Below are positions 1 to 8,868 of a stretch of 42,506 bases of DNA, piece by piece. Within the stretch, counting starts at the first letter, position 1, and each line of letters starts with the position of its first letter. Location: the NCBI GenBank assembly GCA_013140755.1, contig JABFSF010000111.1:1-42506 (forward strand), read 5' to 3'. The notes beneath the pieces are model-generated. The model saw nothing but the letters and a program-made list of their open reading frames with translations. It was not told the origin of the DNA and searched no databases. The DNA comes from Methylotenera sp. (GTDB lineage Bacteria > Pseudomonadota > Gammaproteobacteria > Burkholderiales > Methylophilaceae). The position numbers were made by a program, and so were the translations under genes.

Positions 1-2
1 CG

Positions 3-1262
3 ATTACACAACGTTTTTTTGAGTCTTTACCAAGCGATTGCACCTCGCTTACCTTTTGTGACCCGTGCTGTGGCGCGGGTAATTTTTTGGTCGCCGCACT
101 TAAAAAAGGATTTAAACCTGAAAATATCTACGGTTTTGACATAGACCCCATTGCAATCAAAATAGCAGAAAAAAGAATACTTGATGCCTCTGGCTATCAA
201 ACCCCCAATATTCATCAACAAGACTTTTTGGGCATACATGTTCCTCACATAGAAAAATTTGATGTTATTTTTACCAATCCACCTTGGGGGAAAAAACTTG
301 AAAAGTCACATAAAAACAATCTAAGTGCCGTACTTAATGTAGGCATGAGCCAAGATACCAGCGCACTCTTTTTCTTTCAATGCTTAAACCACTTAAGAAA
401 AGACGGCGTACTTGGATTATTGCTTCAAGAGGCATTTTTTAATATTGCCACTTTTGAAGATGCACGTAAAAAAGCTTTGTCACTCAAATTGCTATCGCTG
501 ATTGATTTTGGCAAACCCTTTAAGGGCTTAATCACCAAAGCCAAAGGCATTATCTTAAAAAACTCTGAAAATGCTGATTTGTCCAACAAAGTGACCGTTG
601 AAATTGGTAATTCACAGCACGTTAGAACTCAAGCCTCTTTTCTAGATAATCCTAAGTCTATCTTGGATTTTATGGGCAACCAAGAGAGTGCGGAAGTTAT
701 TAACCATTTATTTAATACCGAACATATTAAATTAGCAGGGAACGCTAAATTTGGCTTAGGGATTGTTACTGGCAACAACGAAAAACATTGTGTTCAATAT
801 CCTAAAGATGGCTATATTCCTGTTTACAAAGGCTTTGAAATATTTAAAGACAAAGTTGCCGTAGCAAGCAGTTATATACACAATGATTTTTCAAAATTTC
901 AGCAGGTAGCACCAATAAACTTGTATTTAGCCCAAGAAAAATTGATTTATCGTTTCATTTCTTCAGATTTAGTATTTTATTATGATACTGCACAACGCTT
1001 TATACTTAACAGTGCCAATATGCTGGTTTTAAATGATAAGCTTCCAATTTCCACTGAAAATTTAGGTCATCTGCTCAATAGCAAAGTACTTAATTGGCTA
1101 TTTAAAAGCCTGTTTGATACGCACAAAATACTCAAAGCCGATATTGAAGCATTGCCCATTCATTTTCGTTACTTTGAAAAACATACCATTTTTTCAGAAA
1201 ATGACTACTTAAATTACCTCGGCATAGAAGAAACACATGGAACTTATCGAGTTAAAAAATAA
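3..1262 (+). CDS. N6-adenine DNA methyltransferase, 5' end outside window
   Basis: Transfers methyl groups from S-adenosylmethionine to adenine in a specific DNA site, acting as the M partner of a restriction-modification pair. The frame is open from the window edge, so the start codon lies upstream. Motif I (FCDPCCGAGNFL) lies at visible residues 18-29 and the catalytic motif IV NPPW at about 92-95. The second half reads like a TaqI-like target-recognition domain: a GLGIVTGNNEK segment, a lysine-glycine 'kgfeif' stretch, and a KLIYRF segment. The next gene starts inside its last 26 bases, which indicates translational coupling. The family is clear from the motifs. The recognition sequence cannot be read from the protein, and a fused function upstream cannot be excluded. 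Confidence 0.88.
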   Translation: MTQRFFESLPSDCTSLTFCDPCCGAGNFLVAALKKGFKPENIYGFDIDPIAIKIAEKRILDASGYQTPNIHQQDFLGIHVPHIEKFDVIFTNPPWGKKLEKSHKNNLSAVLNVGMSQDTSALFFFQCLNHLRKDGVLGLLLQEAFFNIATFEDARKKALSLKLLSLIDFGKPFKGLITKAKGIILKNSENADLSNKVTVEIGNSQHVRTQASFLDNPKSILDFMGNQESAEVINHLFNTEHIKLAGNAKFGLGIVTGNNEKHCVQYPKDGYIPVYKGFEIFKDKVAVASSYIHNDFSKFQQVAPINLYLAQEKLIYRFISSDLVFYYDTAQRFILNSANMLVLNDKLPISTENLGHLLNSKVLNWLFKSLFDTHKILKADIEALPIHFRYFEKHTIFSENDYLNYLGIEETHGTYRVKK

Positions 1263-1962
1263 AATTTGCGAAAGCTTCACAGGAACCACTGATGAATTAA
1301 ATCACGTGTTAACTCTTGTGAGCCAAGACCGTTCTGTTTTTCCATTTAACGAATACGAACACTTGATTTTAAGTCTAATTGCACTAGGCGGGCTTACCTA
1401 TAATCAATATTTAGAAATACGCACAGAGTACATCAGCGAAAACCCCTATTTATGGATATTCGAAATCTCCGCCCCCACCACCTTTGGCAAGTTTGCACAA
1501 ACTTATGCACAAGGAAAATCTCCAGCCTTAAAAATCCCCTCAAAGAAAATCGACGCCAACTTTTCAAACGAATATGACTTGTGGTTAGATGGTATTAAAA
1601 TTGAGGTAAAAGCATCACGCGCGGTCAATGCTGAAAGCACTGACCCACTTTACGTTAAAGCACTATCACGAAATACCAAACAACCATTCTTAATGAATTT
1701 TCAACAACTTAAACCACAATGTTGTAATGTGTTTATTTGGGTAGCAGTGTTTAGAGATGAAATAGTGGTGTGGGTGATGAGCGCATCGGAAGTGCTAGGT
1801 AACCCTCTATTTTCAAAAGGACAACATCGAGGAAATAGTGGCAATGAAGGGCAGTTGCACATCACGCATGATAATATTCATACGTTAAACCAATATGAAT
1901 TAAAAGATGCCAATATTGAGCAAACAATTAGAGAAGCCGCCAAGCGTAATGTACACAAGTAA
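1237..1962 (+). CDS. Probable type II restriction endonuclease (PD-(D/E)xK)
   Basis: A 241-residue protein with no signal peptide or membrane segment. It starts at an ATG inside the end of the methyltransferase gene. A PD-(D/E)xK-like active site is visible: an acidic residue at D114 or D118, then E123-V-K125 within the segment DGIKIEVKAS. That pattern, plus the overlap with an adenine methyltransferase, makes it the likely cognate restriction enzyme cutting DNA unmethylated at the shared site. I do not recognise the specific restriction family or target. The nuclease role is inferred from motif and context. An alternative is another nuclease-like protein of the same locus. Confidence 0.7.
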   Translation: MELIELKNKICESFTGTTDELNHVLTLVSQDRSVFPFNEYEHLILSLIALGGLTYNQYLEIRTEYISENPYLWIFEISAPTTFGKFAQTYAQGKSPALKIPSKKIDANFSNEYDLWLDGIKIEVKASRAVNAESTDPLYVKALSRNTKQPFLMNFQQLKPQCCNVFIWVAVFRDEIVVWVMSASEVLGNPLFSKGQHRGNSGNEGQLHITHDNIHTLNQYELKDANIEQTIREAAKRNVHK

Positions 1963-1995
1963 TGGCTTCAAGTATAAATTAGGAAAATATAGTCA

Positions 1996-3264
1996 ATGAA
2001 AATATTAGTTATCGGTAGCGGTGGGCGCGAACACGCACTCGCTTGGAAAATTGCTCAAAACAAAGAAGTCAGCCGTGTTTATGTAGCACCTGGTAATGCG
2101 GGCACTGCCACTAACCCTGATATGCTCAATGTGCCTATTTCCAGCGTGCCAGATTTACTTGAATTTGCGCAAAAAGAGCAAATTCATTTAACGATTGTAG
2201 GCCCTGAAGCACCGCTTTCGCAAGGCGTGGTGGATGCGTTTCGTGCAGCTGGCTTAAAGATTTTTGGCCCAACCAAAACCGCAGCGCAATTGGAATCCTC
2301 AAAAGATTTTGCCAAAGCCTTTATGGTACGCCACAACATTCCTACAGCGGCTTATGCAACTTTTACTGATGCTAAATTGGCTCACGATTATGTGAAGCAA
2401 CAAGGTGCACCTATCGTCATTAAAGCTGACGGTTTAGCGGCGGGCAAAGGTGTTGTTGTGGCGATGACTGAAACAGAAGCACACGATGCTATTGATGCAA
2501 TGCTCTCAGACAATAAGCTGGGTGACGCAGGCGCGCGCGTGGTGATTGAAGAATTTTTAACGGGTGAAGAAGCGAGCTTTATTGTCATGGTAGATGGCAA
2601 AAACATACTGCCACTCGCCACGAGCCAAGATCACAAACGCTTACTAGACAAAGATTTAGGTCCAAACACTGGCGGCATGGGCGCGTATTCCCCTGCCCCT
2701 GTTGTAACACCAGAAATTCATGCCAGAGCTTTGCGTGAAGTGATTCGCCCAACGGTTGAAGGCATGGCGAAAGATGGTATTCCTTACACAGGCTTTTTGT
2801 ATGCTGGCTTGATGATCTCCCCAAATGGCAGCGTTAAAACGCTAGAGTTTAACTGCCGTATGGGGGACCCTGAAACACAACCGATTATGATGCGCTTAAA
2901 AACTGACTTTGTGACGCTTGCCGAACACGCCGTGAATGGCACGTTAAATCAGGCAGAAGCCGAATGGGATAGACGCACCGCACTAGGTGTTGTAATGGCA
3001 TCTGCTAATTATCCTGATACCCCAAAATTAGGCGATGAAATTACTGGCTTACCGAAACATTTAGAAGATGCACATGTTTTTCATGCTGGCACAACATTAA
3101 AAGATGGCAAAGTAGTGACGAGTGGTGGGCGAGTTCTATGCGTTACCGCACTTGGTGAAACGGTGAAATTTGCACAACAACAGACATATCGCATTATTGA
3201 AGGCATTAAGTTTGATGGTGCACAATACCGTACTGATATTGGCTACAGAGCCATTAAAAGTTAA
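1996..3264 (+). CDS. purD: Phosphoribosylamine-glycine ligase
   Basis: Joins phosphoribosylamine and glycine using ATP to make glycinamide ribonucleotide, the second step of cytoplasmic de novo purine synthesis. The 422-residue length is normal for the family. The N-terminus has the typical KILVIGSGGREHALAWK start, followed by an ATP-grasp domain with the IKADGLAAGKGVVVA segment near residues 140-155 and the metal-binding region LEFNCRMGDPETQ near 285-300. An AGGAAA-type ribosome binding site sits before the ATG. It follows the restriction locus by 33 bases and begins a run of plus-strand housekeeping genes. Identification is secure. Confidence 0.97.
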   Translation: MKILVIGSGGREHALAWKIAQNKEVSRVYVAPGNAGTATNPDMLNVPISSVPDLLEFAQKEQIHLTIVGPEAPLSQGVVDAFRAAGLKIFGPTKTAAQLESSKDFAKAFMVRHNIPTAAYATFTDAKLAHDYVKQQGAPIVIKADGLAAGKGVVVAMTETEAHDAIDAMLSDNKLGDAGARVVIEEFLTGEEASFIVMVDGKNILPLATSQDHKRLLDKDLGPNTGGMGAYSPAPVVTPEIHARALREVIRPTVEGMAKDGIPYTGFLYAGLMISPNGSVKTLEFNCRMGDPETQPIMMRLKTDFVTLAEHAVNGTLNQAEAEWDRRTALGVVMASANYPDTPKLGDEITGLPKHLEDAHVFHAGTTLKDGKVVTSGGRVLCVTALGETVKFAQQQTYRIIEGIKFDGAQYRTDIGYRAIKS

Positions 3265-3314
3265 TACTGATTAACGATTACTACGGTCTATCGTTAAGTT
3301 TTTCTTATCAATAA

Positions 3315-3854
3315 ATGCGCTCAAACCTACATAGGTGGCTAAATCAGGGTGGTTTAATTGCCTATGCCACCGAGTCATGCTTTGGTTTAGGTTGCGACCC
3401 ACGCAATGCAAAAGCCATACAAAAATTACTCCAACTCAAACAGCGCGATGCCGCAAAAGGGCTGATTTTAATTGGCCATAATGCAAAGCAACTTGCACCA
3501 TTTATTGCCCCTTTAACACCACAGCTCAGCCACAAAATGCGCCAAGCATGGCCTGCGGCACATACTTGGCTAGTGCCAGCCAGTCCAAGATGCCCACCAG
3601 CACTTACAGGTGGGCGTAATACTATTGCCGTTCGTGTACCAGCCTTACAATCTACCCGCAATTTATGCCAACTTGCAGGCATGGCTTTAATCTCAACCAG
3701 TGCCAATATCAGTGGGCAAAAATCCATTAAAACATACATCGCCTGTGTACGCCAATTTTCTGGCAAGGTGCGCGTGATTCACGGTAAAATTGGGCATTGG
3801 CGCAGACCATCGCGCATACAAGATTTATTGACTAATCAAATCATTCGTAAATGA
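3315..3854 (+). CDS. tsaC: Threonylcarbamoyl-AMP synthase, TsaC/YrdC type
   Basis: Makes threonylcarbamoyl-AMP from threonine, bicarbonate and ATP, the activated precursor of the t6A modification at position 37 of ANN-decoding tRNAs. At 179 residues it is the short YrdC/TsaC form without the extra Sua5 domain. Family hallmarks are YATESCFGLGCDP near residues 17-29, the KxR..KGLILIG strand near 42-53, and the STSANISGQ segment near 127-135. It sits between purD and hemF on the same strand, with only 11 bases to hemF, so co-transcription with hemF is likely. Confidence 0.92.
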   Translation: MRSNLHRWLNQGGLIAYATESCFGLGCDPRNAKAIQKLLQLKQRDAAKGLILIGHNAKQLAPFIAPLTPQLSHKMRQAWPAAHTWLVPASPRCPPALTGGRNTIAVRVPALQSTRNLCQLAGMALISTSANISGQKSIKTYIACVRQFSGKVRVIHGKIGHWRRPSRIQDLLTNQIIRK

Positions 3855-3865
3855 GAAAGTTCTAA

Positions 3866-4780
3866 ATGATTGACCGCACCTCTGTTTTTGAATACCTGCA
3901 AGGCTTACAAGCACGCATTGTGGAAGCCGTTGAGCTAGTGGATGGTAAAACCTTTTTACAAGATAGTTGGCAACGCCCAGAAGGCGGTGGTGGTAACTCG
4001 TGCTTACTAGAAGATGGCAATGTATTTGAGCGTGCTGGCATCGGCTTTTCTCATGTGTTGGGTACAAAACTACCACCAGCTGCGAGTGTAGCGCACCCTG
4101 AGGCAGCAGGTCGTCCTTGGGAGGCAATGGGCGTGTCTTTAGTATTTCACCCTCGCAACCCATATATTCCGACTGTTCACATGAATGTGCGCTTTTTTGT
4201 GGCTAAAGCGCAAAACGATGCTGAGCAAGATATTTGGTGGTTTGGTGGCGGTATGGACTTAACGCCCTACTACGGATTTGCTGAAGATGCTGAACATTTT
4301 CACCGTACCAATAAAATGGCTTTAGATGCCTTTGATATTAGCTATTACCCAAAATTTAAAAAAGAATGTGACGATTATTTTTACCTGAAACATCGCAAAG
4401 AGCCACGTGGTATTGGTGGTATTTTTTATGATGATTTTAACGAATTAGGCTTTGAGCGCACCTTTGACTTTCACCGTGCTGTGGGTGATGCATTTTTACA
4501 AGCCTACTTACCGATTGTGCAACGCCGTAAAGATACCCCTTATGGCGAACGCGAGCGTGATTTTCAAGCTTACCGCCGTGGACGTTACGTAGAGTTTAAC
4601 TTAATTTATGACCGTGGCACCATTTTTGGTTTACAGTCAAATGGTCGTACTGAATCTATTTTGCTCTCCATGCCACCGATTGTGAAATGGCGTTATGATT
4701 GGAAACCAGAAGCAGGAAGCGCAGAAGCTACGCTTTATACTGACTTTTTAGTTGAAAAAAATTGGTTAGTTAAAGCATGA
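3866..4780 (+). CDS. hemF: Oxygen-dependent coproporphyrinogen III oxidase
   Basis: Oxidatively decarboxylates coproporphyrinogen III to protoporphyrinogen IX with molecular oxygen, a late cytoplasmic haem synthesis step. The 304-residue length matches HemF. Diagnostic segments include [26 protein letters not shown], the [13 protein letters not shown] block near residues 122-134, and the [16 protein letters not shown] block near 238-253. Its stop overlaps the ATG of the following aminopeptidase (ATGA), so the two are translationally coupled. Haem supply fits a cytochrome-rich methylotroph. Identification is secure. Confidence 0.97.
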   Translation: MIDRTSVFEYLQGLQARIVEAVELVDGKTFLQDSWQRPEGGGGNSCLLEDGNVFERAGIGFSHVLGTKLPPAASVAHPEAAGRPWEAMGVSLVFHPRNPYIPTVHMNVRFFVAKAQNDAEQDIWWFGGGMDLTPYYGFAEDAEHFHRTNKMALDAFDISYYPKFKKECDDYFYLKHRKEPRGIGGIFYDDFNELGFERTFDFHRAVGDAFLQAYLPIVQRRKDTPYGERERDFQAYRRGRYVEFNLIYDRGTIFGLQSNGRTESILLSMPPIVKWRYDWKPEAGSAEATLYTDFLVEKNWLVKA

Positions 4781-6081
4781 CCATAACGCCAGAAAGCCGC
4801 GATTTTGCTCAAGATTTACTCCATTTTATTGACGCGAGCCCAAGCCCTTGGCATGTAGTAAACACTTCCGTGCAACGCTTATCTGCACAAGGTTTCAAAC
4901 CACTCAAAGAAACTGATACATGGCAATTACATGCTGGTGAACGCTACTTTGTCTCGCGTGGAGGTGCCTCAATAATTGCTTTTACCGTTGGGAAGCTATG
5001 CCTACTTGAAACAGGCTTTCGCATAGTGGGCGCACATACCGACTCCCCAGGCTTAAGACTTAAACCACAAGCAGCTTTTGATGGTGATGGCTTAGTGCGT
5101 ATAGGCGTAGAAGTCTATGGCGGCCCAATTTTAGCCACCTTCGCAGACCGTGATTTAAGCATTGCAGGACGTGTAATAGTGCGCACATCTGATGGCTTTG
5201 AAACCAAGCTCATTAAATTTGATGATGCGCTCATGCGCTTGCCTAATCTTGCGATTCACATGAACCGCGAAGTCAACGATAAAGGCTTAAGACTCGACAA
5301 ACAAAAAGAGTTGCCACTAATTTTTGGAGAGTCTGAAGCTGGTTTTGAGGCGGAGCAGCAGTTTTTAGCACACATCGCCAAAGCACTTAAAGTAGAAGTA
5401 CACCATATTTTAAGTTTTGAGCTTAACGTATTTGATACACAAAAAGGCACGTTTTGGGGCGCAAATCAAGAATTTATTACTGATAGCCAACTGGATAATT
5501 TGGCCTCATGCCATGCAGCACTCACTGCTTTACTTGCCACAGAAAATTCAACTACCACCAATGTTTGCGCCTTCTTTGACCACGAAGAAGTCGGTAGCGA
5601 AAGTGCAAGTGGTGCTAGCGGTAGTTTTTTGAATGATATTATTCTGCGTATTGCAAACTGCATGGACTTGAATGAAGAAGACAAACAACGTGCGCTCGCA
5701 CAAAGTTTTTTTATCAGTGCGGATATGGCACATGCCTATCACCCCAATCATCCAAGTGCTTATGAGCCTTGTCACCACGCGCTGGTAAACAAAGGTGTGG
5801 TCATTAAAAGTAACGCTAATCAGCGTTATAGCACCAATGCCGAAACCGCCGCGCACTTTATTACACTGTGTGAACGCGCAGGTGTACCCTACCAACAATA
5901 CGCACACCGCACCGATTTAGGCTGCGGCAGCACTATTGGCCCAATCGTAGCGGCTAGCTTAGGTATTGCGAGTGTAGATGTAGGCTCACCCATGTGGGCA
6001 ATGCACAGCATTAGAGAAAGTGCGGGCGTGCTTGATCACCACTACATGGCAAGAGTTATCACAACATTTTTTAACACTTAA
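4777..6081 (+). CDS. apeB: M18-family aminopeptidase
   Basis: A zinc-dependent aminopeptidase of family M18 that releases N-terminal residues from peptides in the cytoplasm. The length of 434 residues is usual. Metal-site motifs are visible: GAHTDSPGL near residues 86-94, the [11 protein letters not shown] block near 265-275, [11 protein letters not shown] near 312-322, and the C-terminal MHSIRE. It starts within the hemF stop codon (ATGA overlap). ApeB is the common bacterial name for this family; the exact substrate preference is not visible. Confidence 0.9.
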   Translation: MTITPESRDFAQDLLHFIDASPSPWHVVNTSVQRLSAQGFKPLKETDTWQLHAGERYFVSRGGASIIAFTVGKLCLLETGFRIVGAHTDSPGLRLKPQAAFDGDGLVRIGVEVYGGPILATFADRDLSIAGRVIVRTSDGFETKLIKFDDALMRLPNLAIHMNREVNDKGLRLDKQKELPLIFGESEAGFEAEQQFLAHIAKALKVEVHHILSFELNVFDTQKGTFWGANQEFITDSQLDNLASCHAALTALLATENSTTTNVCAFFDHEEVGSESASGASGSFLNDIILRIANCMDLNEEDKQRALAQSFFISADMAHAYHPNHPSAYEPCHHALVNKGVVIKSNANQRYSTNAETAAHFITLCERAGVPYQQYAHRTDLGCGSTIGPIVAASLGIASVDVGSPMWAMHSIRESAGVLDHHYMARVITTFFNT

Positions 6082-6102
6082 GCCTCAACCATCATTATGC
6101 AT

Positions 6103-7437
6103 TTAATGTAGCTTGACGTGTGCTTCCGTTCTTCGGGTAATCATGCGAGCTAACGTTTGCAATGCCATACTCCAAAAGCCGTGCAGTGCCATTAGGTGCA
6201 ATTTATATAGGGATTGATACATAATCCGCGCAATTAAGCCTTCAATAAACAAACTGCCGCCCGACAGTGCACCCATCAAATTACCTACGGTTGTATAGCT
6301 TCCTAAATTGACTAAAGAACCATAATCACGGTAGGAAAACTCTGGTAAATCATTTTTACCTGCAACACGCTTTTTAATTGTTTTAAACAGCATATTGGCT
6401 TGTTGATGTGCCGCTTGCGCACGCGGAGGAACGCTTGCACCATCGTGACCAACCCAAGGACATGACGCACAATCCCCAAATGCAAAAATATTGTCATCTA
6501 AAGTTGTTTGCAAAGTACGATGCACCAGCAACTGATTGATGCGATTTGTCTCTAAACCATCAATATTCGCCAAAAAATCTGGGGCTTTAATTCCCGCAGC
6601 CCATACCACAAGTTCGGATGGAATAAAGCGACCACTGTGCGTTTGCACACCCTTATCAGTCACTTCTGTCACGCGCTCACCCGTGTATAAATGCACACGT
6701 AGTTTTCTTAACTCTAAATCTACCAAGTTTGAGAGTTTAGGGGGTAGTGCTGGTAAAACACGCTCACTTGCCTCAATCAGTGAAATTCGCACATCCCGAT
6801 CTGGGTTAATTTTATCTAACCCATAAGCGGCCAACTCGCGCGTCGTATTGTGCAGTTCAGCAGAAAGTTCCACCCCTGTTGCACCCGCGCCAACAATCAC
6901 CACTTCTAGCTGCCCAGCCCTCACCGCTTCTGCTTGTGTTTGTGCCCGCAATAATGCGTTATGCAACCGCCGATGAAATTTTTCAGCCTGATCTTGTGTG
7001 TCTAATGCAATAGAATGCTCACGTGCGCCCTTTACACCAAAATCATTGGTGGTGCTTCCCACGGCAATAATCAAGGTGTCGTAATTAAACGTGCGGCGCG
7101 GAATCACTTCTACACCATCCTCGTCATAGTTTGGCGCAATAGAAATTTCACGCTGAGCACGATTTAAGCTATCCATGCGACCGAGCCTAAATTTAAAATG
7201 ATGCCAATGTGCTTGAGCCAAATAGACTAATTCGTGCTTTTCAGGGTTCATACTGCCTGCTGCAATTTCATGTAGCAAAGGCTTCCAAACATGGGTTTTA
7301 GACTGATCAATTAAGGTAATCAAGGCGTTGCCTTGCCGACCTAATGAATCACCCAATTTAGTAGCTAGTTCCAAGCCGCCCGCGCCACCACCAACAATGA
7401 CTACGTGATGTAAGTCTCGATGTTTTTTGCCCTGCAT
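6103..7437 (-). CDS. ndh: Type II NADH dehydrogenase (NDH-2)
   Basis: A single-subunit, non-proton-pumping flavoenzyme that oxidises NADH and reduces quinone at the inner face of the cytoplasmic membrane. The 444-residue protein has an FAD-binding GGGAGGLELATKLG motif near residues 16-29, a second nucleotide-binding VIVGAGATGVELSAEL motif near 180-195 for NADH, and AFGDCA near 315-320. Its C-terminal segment is amphipathic and aromatic-rich, as in membrane-anchored NDH-2. An AGGAG ribosome binding site lies 5 bases before the ATG. It is the last gene of the xox-side minus-strand run, but a terminator at 7476-7514 separates it from the cytochrome genes. Confidence 0.93.
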   Translation of the reverse strand: MQGKKHRDLHHVVIVGGGAGGLELATKLGDSLGRQGNALITLIDQSKTHVWKPLLHEIAAGSMNPEKHELVYLAQAHWHHFKFRLGRMDSLNRAQREISIAPNYDEDGVEVIPRRTFNYDTLIIAVGSTTNDFGVKGAREHSIALDTQDQAEKFHRRLHNALLRAQTQAEAVRAGQLEVVIVGAGATGVELSAELHNTTRELAAYGLDKINPDRDVRISLIEASERVLPALPPKLSNLVDLELRKLRVHLYTGERVTEVTDKGVQTHSGRFIPSELVVWAAGIKAPDFLANIDGLETNRINQLLVHRTLQTTLDDNIFAFGDCASCPWVGHDGASVPPRAQAAHQQANMLFKTIKKRVAGKNDLPEFSYRDYGSLVNLGSYTTVGNLMGALSGGSLFIEGLIARIMYQSLYKLHLMALHGFWSMALQTLARMITRRTEAHVKLH

Positions 7438-7475
7438 AGAAACTCCTAACTTTTACATAAGCTGCATTGTAAAAT

Positions 7476-7515
7476 AAAAAAGCGCACTTACCTGTAAAAG
7501 TAAGCGCGCTTTTTA
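7476..7515 (-). terminator. Rho-independent terminator after the lipoprotein cytochrome gene
   Basis: A 15-base stem with one mismatch and an 8-base loop, ending in a T run in the minus direction. It lies about 12 bases after the stop codon of the lipoprotein cytochrome gene and before ndh. Confidence 0.8.
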
Positions 7516-7526
7516 TTGAGAAGCAA

Positions 7527-8048
7527 CTACTCGTTACCAGTAATGGTAGAGTTACTGCGAATAAACGCCTGTACTTTTAACACATCATCTGGACGCAATC
7601 CTTCAGTAGGGGTATCTGGCTGCATTAAACCTAAGCCTTTAGCCCCCATACCGCCATTAGTACCATGCCAAATGGTTTCAAACATACCCTTATTGGTAGC
7701 ATTTTTTGCATATTTAAAGCTGGGACCTATTAAACCTGGTGCCACTGCACCCTCGGCGTGACCACCATGACAAGCTACGCATGAATACAAGTTAAAGACT
7801 TTTTTACCGCCTTTAATGGCTTCTTCGTTACCAATATACGGGTTTTTACCTGTAGTAATAAATTCTTTGGCAGCTGGGGTATCAAACAAAGCCGCATCAA
7901 TTTTTAATGGCGAGCCATCTTGAGTTGTCACTAAGTCAATCATTTTAATATCGCTTGCAGCTGCGCCAGCAGATGCCGCTTTATCCCCTGAGCTTTGCCC
8001 ACACGCAACCAATGCTAGCATTGCACCTAAAAGCACATAATTCTTCAT
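7527..8048 (-). CDS. Lipid-anchored cytochrome c, paralogue of XoxG
   Basis: A 173-residue monohaem cytochrome c. The ATG at 8048 is preferred over an in-frame GTG at 8063, because it begins a lipoprotein signal peptide with lipobox LVAC (Cys16); glycine at +2 is compatible with outer-membrane sorting. The haem site is CVACH at residues 90-94. From the TQDGSPL segment to the C-terminus it matches the adjacent soluble cytochrome at about 117 of 132 positions, so the pair is a tandem duplication in which this copy gained or kept a lipid anchor. It presumably takes electrons from methanol dehydrogenase in the periplasm. It is in the XoxG/cytochrome cL-like group by context. Its partner is unknown. 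Confidence 0.88.
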   Translation of the reverse strand: MKNYVLLGAMLALVACGQSSGDKAASAGAAASDIKMIDLVTTQDGSPLKIDAALFDTPAAKEFITTGKNPYIGNEEAIKGGKKVFNLYSCVACHGGHAEGAVAPGLIGPSFKYAKNATNKGMFETIWHGTNGGMGAKGLGLMQPDTPTEGLRPDDVLKVQAFIRSNSTITGNE

Positions 8049-8110
8049 TCTAAATTCTTTCACAAAATGTTAGTAAAGTGTTACAAGTAATGATTTTACA
8101 ACAAATCAAT

Positions 8111-8142
8111 AAAAAAGCGGTCATAAAAATGACCGCTTTTTT
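8111..8142 (-). terminator. Rho-independent terminator after xoxG
   Basis: A perfect 13-base stem (8111-8123 with 8130-8142), 6-base loop and terminal T run on the minus strand, between the soluble cytochrome gene and its lipoprotein paralogue. Confidence 0.88.
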
Positions 8143-8177
8143 ATTACTACTCAATTGTAATTTAGTACAACGCTAAA

Positions 8178-8678
8178 TTATTCGTTACCCGTGATTTTTG
8201 AATTACTACGAATAAACGCAATCACTTTCAAAACATCATCAGGCTTTAAACCTTCAGTTGGATCATCTGGCAACATTAAACCTAAGCCTTTAGCCCCCAT
8301 ACCGCCATTAGTACCGTGCCAAATGGTTTCAAACATGCCTTTGTTTGTTGCGTTTTTTGCATATTTAAAGCCAGGACCAATTAAGCCTGGTGCGACTGCA
8401 CCCTCGGCGTGACCTCCATGACAAGCCACGCATGAATACAGATTAAACTTTTTTTTACCGCCTTTAATGCCATCTTCATTGCCAATATATGGGTTTTTAC
8501 CTGTCGCTAAAAACTCTTTTGCTGCTGGCGTGTCGAACAACTCTGGTTTAATATTTAACGGTGAACCGTCTTGTGTCGCTACGAGTGTTATATCTGCGTA
8601 CGCATTTACTGAAACTAAACTCGCCAATGTCAACACAGAAACAAATAATGCTGACGCTAAAGTTTTATTACCTGACAT
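8178..8678 (-). CDS. xoxG: XoxG-type cytochrome c, soluble periplasmic
   Basis: Electron acceptor of the lanthanide methanol dehydrogenase. The frame extends upstream to 8747, but the ATG at 8678 has a clear AGGAGAT ribosome binding site and begins a normal Sec signal peptide (cleavage near residue 28, after NAYA), giving 166 residues. The single haem site is CVACH at residues 83-87. Methionines in the GGMGAKGLGLM region are axial-ligand candidates. It sits downstream of xoxJ on the same strand. The name rests on context (xoxF, xoxJ) and on the cytochrome cL-like size and fold. It could also serve other periplasmic dehydrogenases. Confidence 0.88.
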   Translation of the reverse strand: MSGNKTLASALFVSVLTLASLVSVNAYADITLVATQDGSPLNIKPELFDTPAAKEFLATGKNPYIGNEDGIKGGKKKFNLYSCVACHGGHAEGAVAPGLIGPGFKYAKNATNKGMFETIWHGTNGGMGAKGLGLMLPDDPTEGLKPDDVLKVIAFIRSNSKITGNE

Positions 8679-8782
8679 GTTATCTCCTAAATTTTTATTC
8701 ACATAAAATGCGTTACGTTTTGCTCGTGTCCTAAGCTTGTTGCGCAACGTACAAACATTAAACGTCGTGATTTACTTTCGGT

Positions 8783-8810
8783 TGACATTATTCAACACCG
8801 AATAATGTCA
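8783..8810. promoter_or_regulatory. Perfect palindrome upstream of xoxG
   Basis: Inverted repeat TGACATTATTC-N6-GAATAATGTCA, 11 bases per arm, in the gap between the xoxJ stop and the xoxG start. No T run follows it on the minus strand, so it is not an obvious terminator. It could be an operator or a transcript-stabilising hairpin. The function is inferred from position only. Confidence 0.45.
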
Positions 8811-8868
8811 CATTCTACCTTTTTTTTAAGTGCATTGCACCACACTTAACCCTATTTGTGACAAGTGT

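Noticed and set aside
27-248. Minus-strand open frame over the methyltransferase start
   Set aside because: It is antisense to conserved motif I of the methyltransferase and has no protein-like features.
8679-8747. Longer N-terminus of the soluble XoxG
   Set aside because: The extra residues are basic and not signal-like; the internal ATG has the ribosome binding site and a proper signal peptide.
8826-8847. Hairpin TTAAGTG...CACTTAA near the xoxJ stop as a terminator
   Set aside because: On the minus strand the arm is followed by A residues, not T residues, and the stem is weak.
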